Source: an uncultured Poribacteria bacterium
GTDB taxonomy: Bacteria > Poribacteria > WGA-4E > WGA-3G
Length of the DNA: 64,000 nt
Direction of reading: 5' to 3'
NCBI GenBank assembly: GCA_958295855.1
Contig: OY282383.1
Coordinates: 1,902,481-1,966,480 of the forward strand
The position numbers and the translations under genes were made by a program. The notes beneath the pieces were generated by a model. The model was given only the letters and a program-made list of their open reading frames with translations, made no database searches and had not been told where the DNA came from. Below, piece after piece: positions 8,848 to 17,743 of the stretch (within the stretch, counting starts at the first letter, position 1; every line of letters starts with the position of its first letter).

Positions 8848-9714
8848 TCACTTGCGTAAAAAACCTCCGAACATCAGTTTTTCACGTAATGCTCTGTAAT
8901 AGCTATGGCTCCGCGAACGAATGAGCTGAATTGTCCGTTCCGCTTTCCGTATTTTAATGTCTGCTTCTCTGGCAAGGCGGTGTGTGTCGCGTTGCCCGTC
9001 AACAAAGATATCCACGTCCTCATCAGCGGAGTGCATCTTGACAGTAATCTCTGCGTCACCGTGGGCGATGAAGGGCCGCACCGTGAGGCTATGGGGTGCG
9101 ATGGGTGTTAGCAGAATCGCCTTTAACTGCGGTGCGACGATTGTGCCGGCACATGAAAGCGAATATCCTGTTGAACCGCTCGGGGTAGCAATTATCAGTC
9201 CATCTGCGTTATACGGAATAAACGGCTCACCATCAATATAAGCATCTAACTCGATGAGCCGTGTATAGTGACGAATCACGACATCGTTGAGCGCGAACGC
9301 CCGGAACGGCTTCGGGCTCTGACTGTTCACAACAACCTCTAACATCATACGATGCTCGATGCGATACTCACCCCGCAGCGTTGCTTCCAAAGTTGAGTCA
9401 AGTTCTTCAAGCGATGCATCTGTCAAAAAACCGAGGTGCCCAATATTGATGGCAAGGATAGGCACATTTTCAATCCCCGGTGTGTGTGCAGCACTCAGCA
9501 ACGTGCCGTCGCCACCAAGAACGAGAAGCAGTTCCGATTCGGCTACCATCTGTGCAGTACTCATTCCTGTTAACGGGATGCCCAGTGCCGCCGCTTGTTC
9601 ATCAGGAATCAGCGGAATCACGCCTTCTTTCCTTAGCCACTTTGATACCTTCGCGACAACACGCGCAGCCTTCTCTTTGGAGGTGTTAACAAAAAAACCG
9701 ACCTTTTTTGTCAT
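8848..9714 (-). CDS. nadK: NAD kinase
   Basis: Phosphorylates NAD to NADP in the cytoplasm, using ATP or polyphosphate. GGDG at residues 67-70 with following TLLSAAH, the conserved NADGLIIATPSGSTGYSLSCAG (substrate site) and PIAPHSLTVRP identify the family. 288 residues is the normal length. The ATG at 9714 is chosen over upstream frames because AAGGAGA lies just upstream and because it overlaps the stop of the DUF368 gene as ATGA (9711-9714), implying translational coupling. Confidence 0.95.
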   Translation of the reverse strand: MTKKVGFFVNTSKEKAARVVAKVSKWLRKEGVIPLIPDEQAAALGIPLTGMSTAQMVAESELLLVLGGDGTLLSAAHTPGIENVPILAINIGHLGFLTDASLEELDSTLEATLRGEYRIEHRMMLEVVVNSQSPKPFRAFALNDVVIRHYTRLIELDAYIDGEPFIPYNADGLIIATPSGSTGYSLSCAGTIVAPQLKAILLTPIAPHSLTVRPFIAHGDAEITVKMHSADEDVDIFVDGQRDTHRLAREADIKIRKAERTIQLIRSRSHSYYRALREKLMFGGFLRK

Positions 9715-10745
9715 CCTGTCTCCTTCTCCAGCCGGGAAAACCCGAAGATGACACCACATCCAACTAGAAACACGCACACCGTGATAAATAGATTCATATC
9801 CAGTTGTGGTAAAATATGGGCAATATCAATCCGTTCGCCCCCCACCATCTGATAAGCGCGAAACGGCCACAAGCCGTAAAGTGAACCCCCCATCAACCCA
9901 ATCAAAAAAGCGATTGTCAGGTTCCGGTAGCGTGCCAGTAGATAGTTTAGCAACCGTGTGAATGCCACAAGCCCAAATAGGCAGCCAGCCGCAAAGCAAC
10001 TGAGTATCAGTAGGTTTCCTAAGAGTGGCTCTCTTGGCAGTCCGCTCACCAAAGTTGGAATGTTCTCCATTAAGCTCTGAATCGCCGTTAGGAGCGGGAA
10101 ATAGACACCGAAAGCCAGCATGAGAAACGAACCACTGATGCCAGGCAGAATCATCGCAGAAATGGCCAGTGCGCCACATCCAAAAAACAGTCCCAGCTCT
10201 AGTAGGGAGGGATGCCGATTTCCGTCGTCCTGTACTGAGTCATTGAGGCCTTGCTCGCCATTCCTATCCGCTTTAACTAACTGTTTTTCACCCATGCCTA
10301 CAGTAAGGCTTAAAATCAATGCCACCGCGATGAGCATAACCAGCACTTCCTTGCCACCACACCGTTTTAGCATTCGCGCCGGAATTAGGATTGATGTCAG
10401 AATCAGGCCGCTAAAGAAGCCATACGTTGCATCATGCTGATAGTTCAGTAGATAAACAATCAGGCTTGACGTTAGCAATACCGCGGCGATAGCACCGAGC
10501 CCCAACAATGCAAGGAAGTTAAAATCAATTCGGCGCAGCTCCGCCTTTGCCGCAGCGAACGCCCCCTTTCTGAAGGAGACAACGCCTAGCACGCTCTTAA
10601 CAGTTGAAAGCCCTATGTTCCGTAGTGCTGCAATTAACCGTTCATAAATCCCCAAGACGAGCGCGAGCGTACCGCCACTCATCCCCGGTATAATATTGGC
10701 AATGCCGATGAGAAAGCCGTTGGCAAATAGACGGAGTGCATTCAT
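9711..10745 (-). CDS. DUF368 membrane protein (undecaprenyl-phosphate translocase type)
   Basis: Polytopic membrane protein of 344 residues with about eight hydrophobic segments. The N-terminal GFLIGIANIIPGMSGGTLALVLG and the internal repeat AISAMILPGISGSFLMLAFG are the paired hallmark loops of DUF368. Members of this family (PopT type) have been shown to return undecaprenyl phosphate across the membrane for cell-wall and glycan synthesis; applying that here is by family. The gene overlaps nadK by 4 bases downstream and follows a broken glycosyltransferase that would also have used a lipid carrier. Confidence 0.85.
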   Translation of the reverse strand: MNALRLFANGFLIGIANIIPGMSGGTLALVLGIYERLIAALRNIGLSTVKSVLGVVSFRKGAFAAAKAELRRIDFNFLALLGLGAIAAVLLTSSLIVYLLNYQHDATYGFFSGLILTSILIPARMLKRCGGKEVLVMLIAVALILSLTVGMGEKQLVKADRNGEQGLNDSVQDDGNRHPSLLELGLFFGCGALAISAMILPGISGSFLMLAFGVYFPLLTAIQSLMENIPTLVSGLPREPLLGNLLILSCFAAGCLFGLVAFTRLLNYLLARYRNLTIAFLIGLMGGSLYGLWPFRAYQMVGGERIDIAHILPQLDMNLFITVCVFLVGCGVIFGFSRLEKETG

Positions 10746-10767
10746 AAATAAAAAAGTTGCTCGCTAA

Positions 10768-11186
10768 TCACTCACAATGGGTGGCGTGGTTTCCTAAGCT
10801 GCGAAGCAATAATCTCGTAAAAAGCCACATCTCTCGGAGTGGTTTAATAGAACTAACCTCCGCACCGTACCGTGTCTGAATCGGTAAACTCTCAATCCGA
10901 AATCCCAACCGTCATGCTTTAATGAAGAGCTCAGATTCTGTCTCGTAACGCGGCGTCTCCAGCCGAACCTGTCGCAAAACAGATGCACGAATCAACCGGT
11001 ACCTTTACCGCAATTCGTTGCATTTGTCAAACGCACCGTGCCACGCGCCGCTGCAATCTCTCCGGTGCCATCTGATGAACCGTCGTCAATAACGATAATG
11101 TCCCTGATGAACTCAGATGCCTCCTGAATTATCTGTCCAATCGTTCTTGATTCGTTGTAAGCTGGCAGAAGCAGGCACGTGTTCAT
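10768..11186 (-). pseudogene. Decayed GT2 glycosyltransferase (polyprenyl-phosphate glycosyltransferase type)
   Basis: The first 60 codons read MNTCLLLPAYNESRTIGQII and IIVIDDGSSDGTGEIAAARG, a clear GT2 nucleotide-sugar fold start, but the frame stops near 10992. Further on, in another frame, a family-like C-terminus appears: ESLPIQTRYGAEVSSIKPLR and EMWLFTRLLLRSLG, ending at a TGA at 10768-10770. Only about 140 codons remain of an expected 230-300, and the central acceptor-site region is missing, so both an internal deletion and a frameshift have occurred. It sits just upstream of the DUF368 gene. Confidence 0.75.
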
Positions 11187-11290
11187 AGTTTCGTTTACGC
11201 CCTTCAAAATGCTATCTAAAAATTATACAACAAAAACACATCTATGTCAAACGATTATATATGCATCGGCTGCCTTGTGAAAATAAATGG

Positions 11291-11322
11291 GTTGACTGTC
11301 AACCTTGAAAATGTGATACACT
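11291..11322 (+). promoter_or_regulatory. Possible promoter with overlapping palindrome
   Basis: TTGACT (11292-11297) and TACACT (11317-11322) are 19 bases apart, upstream of the nucleoside hydrolase gene. The -35 element sits in the perfect inverted repeat GTTGACTGTCAAC (11291-11303), which could be an operator. The spacing is longer than ideal. Confidence 0.35.
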
Positions 11323-11369
11323 ATAGAAAACGCCCATTCAACTCAGAACAACTAAAGGTAAAACCGTTT

Positions 11370-12290
11370 ATGAAATTTCCAACCCTGTCAGAAACAAAAC
11401 GCTTAGAGATGCTTCAATCGCCAGCAGGACGCGTCCGAATGGTGCTTGACACGGACACCTATAATGAAATTGACGACCAGTTTGCAGTCGTTCACGCGGT
11501 GCTTTCCCCGGAACAACTCAATGTTGAGGCGATATACGCTGCGCCTTTTCACAACAACCGTTCGGAGAATCCTGAAGACGGCATGCAAAAAAGCTACGAC
11601 GAAATTCTGAGGCTTTTGGACTTCCTTGATGTTCCATCCGATGGCTTCGTCTATCGCGGCTCGAGGACGTTCCTCTCGGATACAGATAGCCCTGTGCATA
11701 GTGAGGCAGCCACCGACATGGTTGCGCGGGCGATGGCGAATGCGGACGAACCGCTTTACGTCGTTGCCATAGGTGCCATAACGAATGTCGCCTCCGCTAT
11801 CTTAATTGAACCTGAAATTATTAAACGGATAGTTGTCGTCTGGCTTGGTGGCAACCCGTTGTACTGGCCGCACACCCGAGAGTTCAACCTTGCGCAAGAC
11901 ATCCGCAGCGCACAATTGGTTTTCGATTGTGGTGTGCCGTTTGTTCACCTTCCGGCACGAGGTGTTGTCTCGCACTTGCTGACAACGGTTTCAGAAATGG
12001 AACAATACGTCCAAGGGCAAGGAAAAATCGGCGATTACCTCGTCGAGATCTTTAAAGCATACCACACAGACCACTTCGCCTGGTCAAAGGTAATATGGGA
12101 TATCTCGGCAACCGCGTATCTCATCAACAGCGATTGGGTACCGACAGAAATCGTTCACAGTCCCATCTTGACGGATGCGGTGACGTGGAGTTTTGACAAC
12201 AGCCGGCACCTGATGCGCATCGCGACGAGCGTCAATCGGGACGCAATTTTCCGAGATGTATTTGAGAAATTGCGACAGCAGCCTGCTTAA
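11370..12290 (+). CDS. Inosine-uridine preferring nucleoside hydrolase family protein
   Basis: Predicted to cleave the N-glycosidic bond of nucleosides, giving ribose and free base (salvage). The calcium-binding aspartate cluster appears as DTDTYNEIDDQFA at residues 27-39. The conserved second half includes AIGAITNVASAIL and FNLAQDIRSAQLV, where the family normally has 'E.N...D..A...V'. 306 residues is the family norm. The start at 11370 is chosen because the aspartate motif normally sits within the first 35 residues and AAAGGT lies about 10 bases upstream. The stop is only 3 bases from the end of the convergent PhyH gene. Confidence 0.85.
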   Translation: MKFPTLSETKRLEMLQSPAGRVRMVLDTDTYNEIDDQFAVVHAVLSPEQLNVEAIYAAPFHNNRSENPEDGMQKSYDEILRLLDFLDVPSDGFVYRGSRTFLSDTDSPVHSEAATDMVARAMANADEPLYVVAIGAITNVASAILIEPEIIKRIVVVWLGGNPLYWPHTREFNLAQDIRSAQLVFDCGVPFVHLPARGVVSHLLTTVSEMEQYVQGQGKIGDYLVEIFKAYHTDHFAWSKVIWDISATAYLINSDWVPTEIVHSPILTDAVTWSFDNSRHLMRIATSVNRDAIFRDVFEKLRQQPA

Positions 12291-12293
12291 CGC

Positions 12294-13151
12294 TCACAAC
12301 ACATGGACTCTACCGGTCTCTGTCAATGTAAGATTCCATTCGTCTTTGCATATTACTTCAAGCTGATCCGCCGGTTTATAGTAGTCGGTTGGATGATGGT
12401 CTTCGCCCATGTCCCCGAATAAGCGGCGGCGGCGCGGTGTCATTCGTGCGAGTACGTCTGCGGGGAGCCTGTCGTAGTCGTAAGGGCGGCACCACATCTG
12501 TCCATAACGGAATGTGACACTTTTGCGGATGCGTTCTGTCCGATTGGGACCGACACCGTGCCATAATGCCCATGGAAAGATAACCGCGTCTCCAGCTTCC
12601 GCAAGCACCTGCATCGCGCCTTCAGGATACCTGCCCTTCTCAAATCGGTTTTCGGGGAAGGGTTCCTGGTGACTTCCGGGCACGCACATAAAATTGCCCT
12701 GATCTGGTTCAGAGAGCTCCGTTAAGAAAAATTGAATTTTGAACTGCAGGGGGAGACTATCCCTATGTGGGTGAATCCGCTGGAGCGATGGCCCGGCATC
12801 TGTATGAAACCTCATCAACGCCTCCCTATCCGGATGTCGGACGTAGATTTGTGTCCCCATGATTTGGAGATAGGGGCCCATCAGTGAAAGAATAGTGCCG
12901 AAGATACGCGGATGATCGGTGAGTACATCGAGGGCATCGGTTTGCTCAATCGCGCGGATAATGGTATAGGCCCCCTTTCCGAATCGTGTGCCTTGTAGGC
13001 TCGGAGTCTGTTGGACGTAAGTTTCAATCACCGAGTCTACAGCCATCAAAAGCGTCTCAATTTCAGTTGGTGAGAGGACGTTCTTGATGATGAGAAATCC
13101 CTCTTTCTGCCACTGTTTCTGCTGCACATCTGTTAGATATGGGGATATCAT
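12294..13151 (-). CDS. Phytanoyl-CoA dioxygenase (PhyH) family protein 1
   Basis: Non-haem Fe(II)/2-oxoglutarate oxygenase of the PhyH family, hydroxylating an unknown small molecule. The Fe-binding HxD is probably FHTDAG (H116, D118) and the distal His lies in ALWHGVGPNRTERIRKS (H198), whose Arg would bind 2-oxoglutarate. 285 residues is normal. The ATG at 13151 has GGGAG 7 bases upstream, and a strong promoter lies at 13185-13213. PhyH genes occur three times in the window, and such expansion is known for Poribacteria and other marine lineages. Substrate cannot be read from the sequence. Confidence 0.85.
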   Translation of the reverse strand: MISPYLTDVQQKQWQKEGFLIIKNVLSPTEIETLLMAVDSVIETYVQQTPSLQGTRFGKGAYTIIRAIEQTDALDVLTDHPRIFGTILSLMGPYLQIMGTQIYVRHPDREALMRFHTDAGPSLQRIHPHRDSLPLQFKIQFFLTELSEPDQGNFMCVPGSHQEPFPENRFEKGRYPEGAMQVLAEAGDAVIFPWALWHGVGPNRTERIRKSVTFRYGQMWCRPYDYDRLPADVLARMTPRRRRLFGDMGEDHHPTDYYKPADQLEVICKDEWNLTLTETGRVHVL

Positions 13152-13184
13152 GCTATTGCTCCCTGTATCGGTTGATTTGGTTGT

Positions 13185-13213
13185 ATTATAGGGGATATGC
13201 AATGCAACGTCAA
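13185..13213 (-). promoter_or_regulatory. Sigma-70-type promoter for PhyH 1
   Basis: On the minus strand TTGACG (13213-13208), 17-base spacer, TATAAT (13190-13185). Near-consensus, about 35 bases upstream of the start codon. Confidence 0.75.
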
Positions 13214-13327
13214 GCAATTTAGTACGTAAGGTGTTGGATGGCGAGGCACAATAAGTGTGTTGCGTCTATTCACAGAACAAACTCCGAAGGAAAACTGAGA
13301 GGTTTTGTCTATTAAGCGGCTCTGCTT

Positions 13328-13350
13328 GTAGGCGAGGTTTCCACCCGCGC
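13328..13350. repeat. Dispersed repeat family C copy
   Basis: GTAGGCGAGGTTTCCACCCG CGC lies directly after the end of the specificity gene. Related copies: 26670, 30261, 40493 and, inside smc, 22373. Confidence 0.75.
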
Positions 13351-13357
13351 TTTTCAC

Positions 13358-14728
13358 CTACGAAACAGATTTCAACCAGTTGATAGCCGTTTGTTCGTCT
13401 TTTTCAATTGCGATTTCGACTGCGCGTTTGGCGCATTCCAGAAGGTGCTTGGCGTGATTGCGTAAGTTAAAGGATTCGACAACCTTTTGTTCAATTGCAT
13501 CTTGCTTCTCTTCGGGCAGAATAGGAATAAGCGTGGCTGCTACCTGATCTGGCCGCCAATGGGGAATGAGTGAACCGCCGACATCTCGGTTCACTTGCTG
13601 TTGGGTTAAGATTGAGTTGAGCACCAGTGCCAAGTATTCATTGCCGATTTTATCCGTTTTGCTTTTTAATCGGAGTATCCCACCAGAAGGAATCATTTTT
13701 TTGGGTCTGTCGCGCCAATAATAGGCTATGCCGGGCGTTCCATCCTTGCTAAGAAGGATTTCACCTTTTTGTGGTTGGTGTTCCTTAATTTCCGCGTACA
13801 GTTCTTCAGAAATGTACTTTGCCTCTGTGATTTCAAACGGACTGAGATTGCTGACGCGCACAAATGGAATGCCAGCCTCCAGATACTCTCTGCTTCCAAC
13901 CTCAACACATTTTTTGAGCGTAACCAGATTTTCGAGGGTATTCCAACCTCCTGGATAATTTTTGATGGCGTTGACAATCTCATCATATTGGGGTTGGAAG
14001 TAATCCGCGTCAAAGCGTTCAGCTTGCTGCGTGTCGGAAAAGTTTTTGACAAAGGTTAGCTGCTGCTTGGGTTGCCAGTCTGCGAGGCCGAGTTCGGAAA
14101 GGAGGAGGGTTTGGGATTGGGCGTAAATCTGTTTGGATTCGGAAAGGTCTGAAATAGAATCTCTAATGATTTCTACAATCATCAACCTCATGGGTTTAGA
14201 GGGGACAAACAAAGGTGTATCCAAAACGTCACTAATTGAAACAGCAGGGTACATGCTTGCCTTATTTGCTCGCATTAAACAGTTTACAAAGTAGTGGGTC
14301 TTGCAAAAAGCTAAAAGATATTCCGCTTCTATATTATTGGGTCTTAGAACGGCTAAACCGCTACTACCGACGACTCCATCGGTTTTAATAAGGGCGATAG
14401 CGTTCCGATTAGGCCTGACGGTGGAAACGACAACATCCCCCTTCTCTAAAAGGCAGTAAGCTAGATCTGGTTCCTCGCCCAATAGTACCTTTGTCGTTTG
14501 ATATTCAAAACTGTTCAGCGAAATTTGCGAGATTTCAAGGTACTCAAAATCCCGATTTATGGGGGCCGATTTGATGTTCGAGATGTGTTGGTCCACAAAA
14601 TCTCTCAATTTTTGATGGGGAGAGACTAGCGCACTGTTCTGAATGAAAACAGGATGCCAGTACTCCGCATCAATTCTGAAATCATCAACAGCTTTGACTT
14701 TTGAAAAATTAACGACTGAATGCGGCAT
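13358..14728 (-). CDS. Type I-like restriction-modification specificity subunit (HsdS)
   Basis: DNA-recognition subunit with two target-recognition domains separated by helices, 456 residues. Each half ends with a helical stretch: ESKQIYAQSQTLLLSELGL near the middle and NLRNHAKHLLECAKRAVEIA at the C-terminus. The second half holds GEILLSKDGTPGIAYYWRD, IPSGGILRLKSK and GGSLIPHWRPDQVAATLIP, typical of HsdS. The start at 14728 overlaps the stop of the HEPN-like gene by one base (TGATG), so translation is probably coupled. It would direct the nuclease-methylase encoded two genes upstream. Which DNA sequence it recognises cannot be read. Confidence 0.85.
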   Translation of the reverse strand: MPHSVVNFSKVKAVDDFRIDAEYWHPVFIQNSALVSPHQKLRDFVDQHISNIKSAPINRDFEYLEISQISLNSFEYQTTKVLLGEEPDLAYCLLEKGDVVVSTVRPNRNAIALIKTDGVVGSSGLAVLRPNNIEAEYLLAFCKTHYFVNCLMRANKASMYPAVSISDVLDTPLFVPSKPMRLMIVEIIRDSISDLSESKQIYAQSQTLLLSELGLADWQPKQQLTFVKNFSDTQQAERFDADYFQPQYDEIVNAIKNYPGGWNTLENLVTLKKCVEVGSREYLEAGIPFVRVSNLSPFEITEAKYISEELYAEIKEHQPQKGEILLSKDGTPGIAYYWRDRPKKMIPSGGILRLKSKTDKIGNEYLALVLNSILTQQQVNRDVGGSLIPHWRPDQVAATLIPILPEEKQDAIEQKVVESFNLRNHAKHLLECAKRAVEIAIEKDEQTAINWLKSVS

Positions 14729-15303
14729 CAAATATTCTCCATTATCATTGAAAGTGTTAAGTAGAGCTGCTGAATCACCCTTTTGTTTTCTTCGGAATCT
14801 GGTGCTAAATCTGCATGAAAAAGCGCACACCGTACTTGATAAACGATCTCTATGTAAACTACAAACAAACGCTCGGGGTCGTTTTCAACCCACAGGCCAT
14901 CATCTAATTCTATTTCAAATGATGAGTTATTGTTTTCTTTTTCCACCAATATGGATTCAAACCGCGGCTTCCCATTATTCCATTCAATCATACAGCATTC
15001 AAAACTAATTGTCTTATCAGGTATCCTGTTATAAAGAATGTGGGCGTTTACCAATGCGCGATGTAATTCTCCAAAGTAGCCTCTAAAAAGGATGCCGTTG
15101 ATACTTTCGTTACGGATTAATTCCTTAAATTTATCAAGAAATAAACCGCTCCGTTTTAATGCCTCTAATCTGTCTCGATCTCTACGAAATTCAAAGCGAT
15201 GTTTCATCCATGCATTTAACGAAAGCCATAAAGACATGAAAGGCGGAATGTAATCAATTTCTGCTTTTTTCTTCCAAAGATAGATATTTTCAAGATTAGA
15301 CAT
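14728..15303 (-). CDS. HEPN-like protein embedded in the RM operon
   Basis: A 191-residue protein, not assigned to a named family. The N-terminal FMSLWLSLNAWMKHRF and the C-terminal YQVRCALFHADL, which fits the HEPN RNase motif R-x4-H (R158, H163), make a HEPN fold likely; helices dominate in between. HEPN proteins often act as toxin or defence RNases. It starts one base after the stop of the nuclease-methylase gene and ends in a TGATG overlap with hsdS, so it is locked into the operon. It could be a guard effector that acts when restriction fails, or an accessory subunit. Fold call is moderate; role is inference. Confidence 0.6.
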   Translation of the reverse strand: MSNLENIYLWKKKAEIDYIPPFMSLWLSLNAWMKHRFEFRRDRDRLEALKRSGLFLDKFKELIRNESINGILFRGYFGELHRALVNAHILYNRIPDKTISFECCMIEWNNGKPRFESILVEKENNNSSFEIELDDGLWVENDPERLFVVYIEIVYQVRCALFHADLAPDSEENKRVIQQLYLTLSMIMENI

Positions 15304-15304
15304 T

Positions 15305-17386
15305 CTAACTCCAGAAACTTAATCTTTCATCCGTTGCCCACTCAATAAAGGTTTCAGCAATACCATCGGGGAGAGCACCGTCCTGATTGTGCAGGTCTTG
15401 CTCAACAATCAGGTGTCCGTTTTTATCCAATTTATACTCTCCGTTGTGATTTTTGAGGTAAACATAATCGCCGGAGGTATCCTTACCCCCTTTCTCACTC
15501 ACTGCAAAAAAAACAGGGTAGTTTTCCATTTTGGGGCAGAGTTTTTCATCCCATTTCTGCACAAACAAGACGCTGGTTTTGGTCCCGGTGTGGGGTTTGA
15601 AGGTGTTGGTATCTAGCCCAACCACAGCCAGGATGCGGGCTCGCTCTGCGATAAAATCACGGACGTACTGGTCTGAGGTGTTGTTGAATCTGCCTTGCGG
15701 TAGCACAATTGCCATGCGGCCACCAGGTTTAAGGAAGTCCAGATTGCGCTCAATAAACAGAATGTCGCGGCCGACTTTGGTTTGTGCTTTGCCGTTTCCC
15801 TTAAATCCGAGTCTGTATCGGCGGAGGATGCGGCTCTCCTTGATGTCCCCCGCAAAGGGTGGATTTGCCATCAGAATGTCAAAGTTAAACAGTTTGTTCT
15901 CCCCTGGTTCGGCTCTGAGTGCTTTGAGTCGATCAAAACCTCTGCCATAGGTCATTATCCATATCCTATCTTTCTCGGTTCTGTCGCTCCACCGTTCATA
16001 GTCCAGGGTGTTGAGATGCAAGACGTTGGTCTCCCCATCGCCTGCAATTAAGTTGAGCGTTCTGGCAACCCTGACCGTTTTTTCGTCAAAGTCAATGCCA
16101 AACACTTTGAGAACATGTTCCTTGTCTGTCTCCGGGATTTCTGCGTTGGTGAAAAGTGTCCCAGTCAGTTTGAAAATGGTATGCACCGGAAATCCGCAAC
16201 TACCGGAGGCTGTGTCAATCATATACTCGCCGCGCTGGGGGTTGAGCATTTTGACGCACATGTCAATCACAGTCCGCGGGGTAAAGTACTGCCCCTTTTC
16301 GCTCTTCGCGGATTTGTTGACGAGATACTCAAACGCTTCATCGACAACTTGTAAATCGGAGTTAAAGAGTTTTATGTCTTGCAAACTGGACATGCAGACT
16401 GTCAGATGACTGTCGGAAAGTTTAAATGTGGAAATCTCTGGAAAAACACCCGGCCACTGGTTTCTTGCCTCATCGAACAGCCTCTGAATCTTAGTTGTGA
16501 GTTCAGCCCTTTGCCCGGTGTTTCTGAACTCCATAATCCGAAAGTTGTCATCCGGAATTTCCTGAATCGCTTTCTTGATAGCCTCATAATCCGAACTGTT
16601 AGCGGCGTATGCTTCCCCTGGTTCCTGTATAGCGGTGTTGATTTTGTGTCGCAAGAGACGGTTGATAAACATTTTGTCGTCCTGGCTCTTGAATTCGTCG
16701 TAGAGTTTGGTGAAGATCAGTTTGAAGACTTCCTCAAAAACATCCACGCCTGCATTAGCGAGCACCTCATCCTCCAGTTCTAAGATGATGTCCTTTAGGG
16801 ATTTCCGCTCCGTGGTGAGTTTGTCCTTCAGAATTAAGTCTTTGAGCGTGAAGCGTTCGCTGAGGATATCCGCGAGGCTTTGGTTCGTGTTGGGGATATC
16901 GGTAATCTCTTCAAAATAATTCGGATCTTTGCGATGGTAGTGCGAGATTTGTTGCCCGTTTGTCCAGACACCGATAGGCGCGCCGGTGGCATTGCAGTAG
17001 GAGCGGAGCTGCGATTTTCCTTCTAAGAGTTTCGGCTTTTTTACCTCAACGATGATGTACGGGGTATCCGGCCTGTCTTTGTCGCTGATGACAATATCGG
17101 CGCGTTTCTTTTCCCTGCCAAAGCTGACAGAGTACTCAAACGCGAGCCGCCCCATGGGGTAGCAGTATTGCTTCCGAAGCCGCGCCGCGTAAAGTTGGCG
17201 GATGAGTTCTTCGGGTTTGAGTTGAATCTCCTTCTTCCGGACGGGACAGATAAGGAACGGGAGGTGCTTGCCGCGCACCGTTTGGGTAAAGATGTTCTCA
17301 CGCAAGTCCTGAATTTCAGCGGCCGTGAAAAGATCAAGGTGGTAATTGCTGTCTTTAAGTATCGTCTGGATGTCGGGTTGTGTCAT
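15305..17386 (-). CDS. Fused restriction nuclease-adenine methyltransferase subunit
   Basis: 693 residues. The first 190 residues match the HsdR N-terminal PD-(D/E)xK fold: FEYSVSFG (E84), ADIVI (D97), then IIVEVKKPK (E114, K116). A helical region follows, then an HsdM-type N6-adenine methyltransferase with a variant motif I, DTASGSCGF (about 390), and motif IV NPPF (about 506). No helicase motor is present here or nearby. The combination of a nuclease-methylase chain plus a separate specificity chain recalls BcgI-like type IIB/IIG enzymes rather than classical type I. The ATG at 17386 has GGAG 6 bases upstream; a frame 4 codons longer is possible. Confidence 0.85.
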   Translation of the reverse strand: MTQPDIQTILKDSNYHLDLFTAAEIQDLRENIFTQTVRGKHLPFLICPVRKKEIQLKPEELIRQLYAARLRKQYCYPMGRLAFEYSVSFGREKKRADIVISDKDRPDTPYIIVEVKKPKLLEGKSQLRSYCNATGAPIGVWTNGQQISHYHRKDPNYFEEITDIPNTNQSLADILSERFTLKDLILKDKLTTERKSLKDIILELEDEVLANAGVDVFEEVFKLIFTKLYDEFKSQDDKMFINRLLRHKINTAIQEPGEAYAANSSDYEAIKKAIQEIPDDNFRIMEFRNTGQRAELTTKIQRLFDEARNQWPGVFPEISTFKLSDSHLTVCMSSLQDIKLFNSDLQVVDEAFEYLVNKSAKSEKGQYFTPRTVIDMCVKMLNPQRGEYMIDTASGSCGFPVHTIFKLTGTLFTNAEIPETDKEHVLKVFGIDFDEKTVRVARTLNLIAGDGETNVLHLNTLDYERWSDRTEKDRIWIMTYGRGFDRLKALRAEPGENKLFNFDILMANPPFAGDIKESRILRRYRLGFKGNGKAQTKVGRDILFIERNLDFLKPGGRMAIVLPQGRFNNTSDQYVRDFIAERARILAVVGLDTNTFKPHTGTKTSVLFVQKWDEKLCPKMENYPVFFAVSEKGGKDTSGDYVYLKNHNGEYKLDKNGHLIVEQDLHNQDGALPDGIAETFIEWATDERLSFWS

Positions 17387-17418
17387 AGGTTTCTCCATTT
17401 TATTTTTTTACGGACAGA

Positions 17419-17447
17419 ATTGTGCCATAAAATAGTAGAATTGTCAA
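17419..17447 (-). promoter_or_regulatory. Sigma-70-type promoter of the RM operon
   Basis: On the minus strand TTGACA (17447-17442), 17-base spacer, CACAAT (17424-17419), about 30 bases before the start codon. It would drive the three-gene operon. Confidence 0.75.
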
Positions 17448-17478
17448 GGAAAAAAGAAAACGCCTTATCAGGTATAAG

Positions 17479-17560
17479 TCTATAAACATATCGTCCCTAC
17501 GGGACTAAAGAGAAGAGGCAATCGGTTTCTATAAACAGAGCGTCCCTATAGGACTAAAGC
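17479..17560. repeat. Two copies of a short hairpin repeat (family F)
   Basis: Two direct copies of TCTATAAACA, then a CGTCCCTACGGGACTAAAG-type hairpin, lie in the 357-base gap between the RM operon and recG. Related forms occur at 48300 and 53716-53797 (CGCCCCGCTGGGGCTTAGC). The remainder of the gap (to 17743) has no gene; AT-rich sequence precedes recG. Confidence 0.7.
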
Positions 17561-17743
17561 ATGGAAAACTGAATGCCCCTAAATTCTCGCTAAATAGTCT
17601 TGATTCCCACCAAAATTTGTGGTAAACTGAACCGACAAACAATCCCCAGACGTGCTCCTAACGGAAAAAGGACGAGAGCCCAAATCAACCTTTACCCCTG
17701 AATTTGCGTCTAAAATTACAAATATCTATTTCGCGAAAAAAGC

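Noticed and set aside
13151..17743. Missing HsdR motor subunit as evidence of a broken type I system
   Set aside because: The nuclease domain is fused to the methylase, so a separate HsdR is not required.
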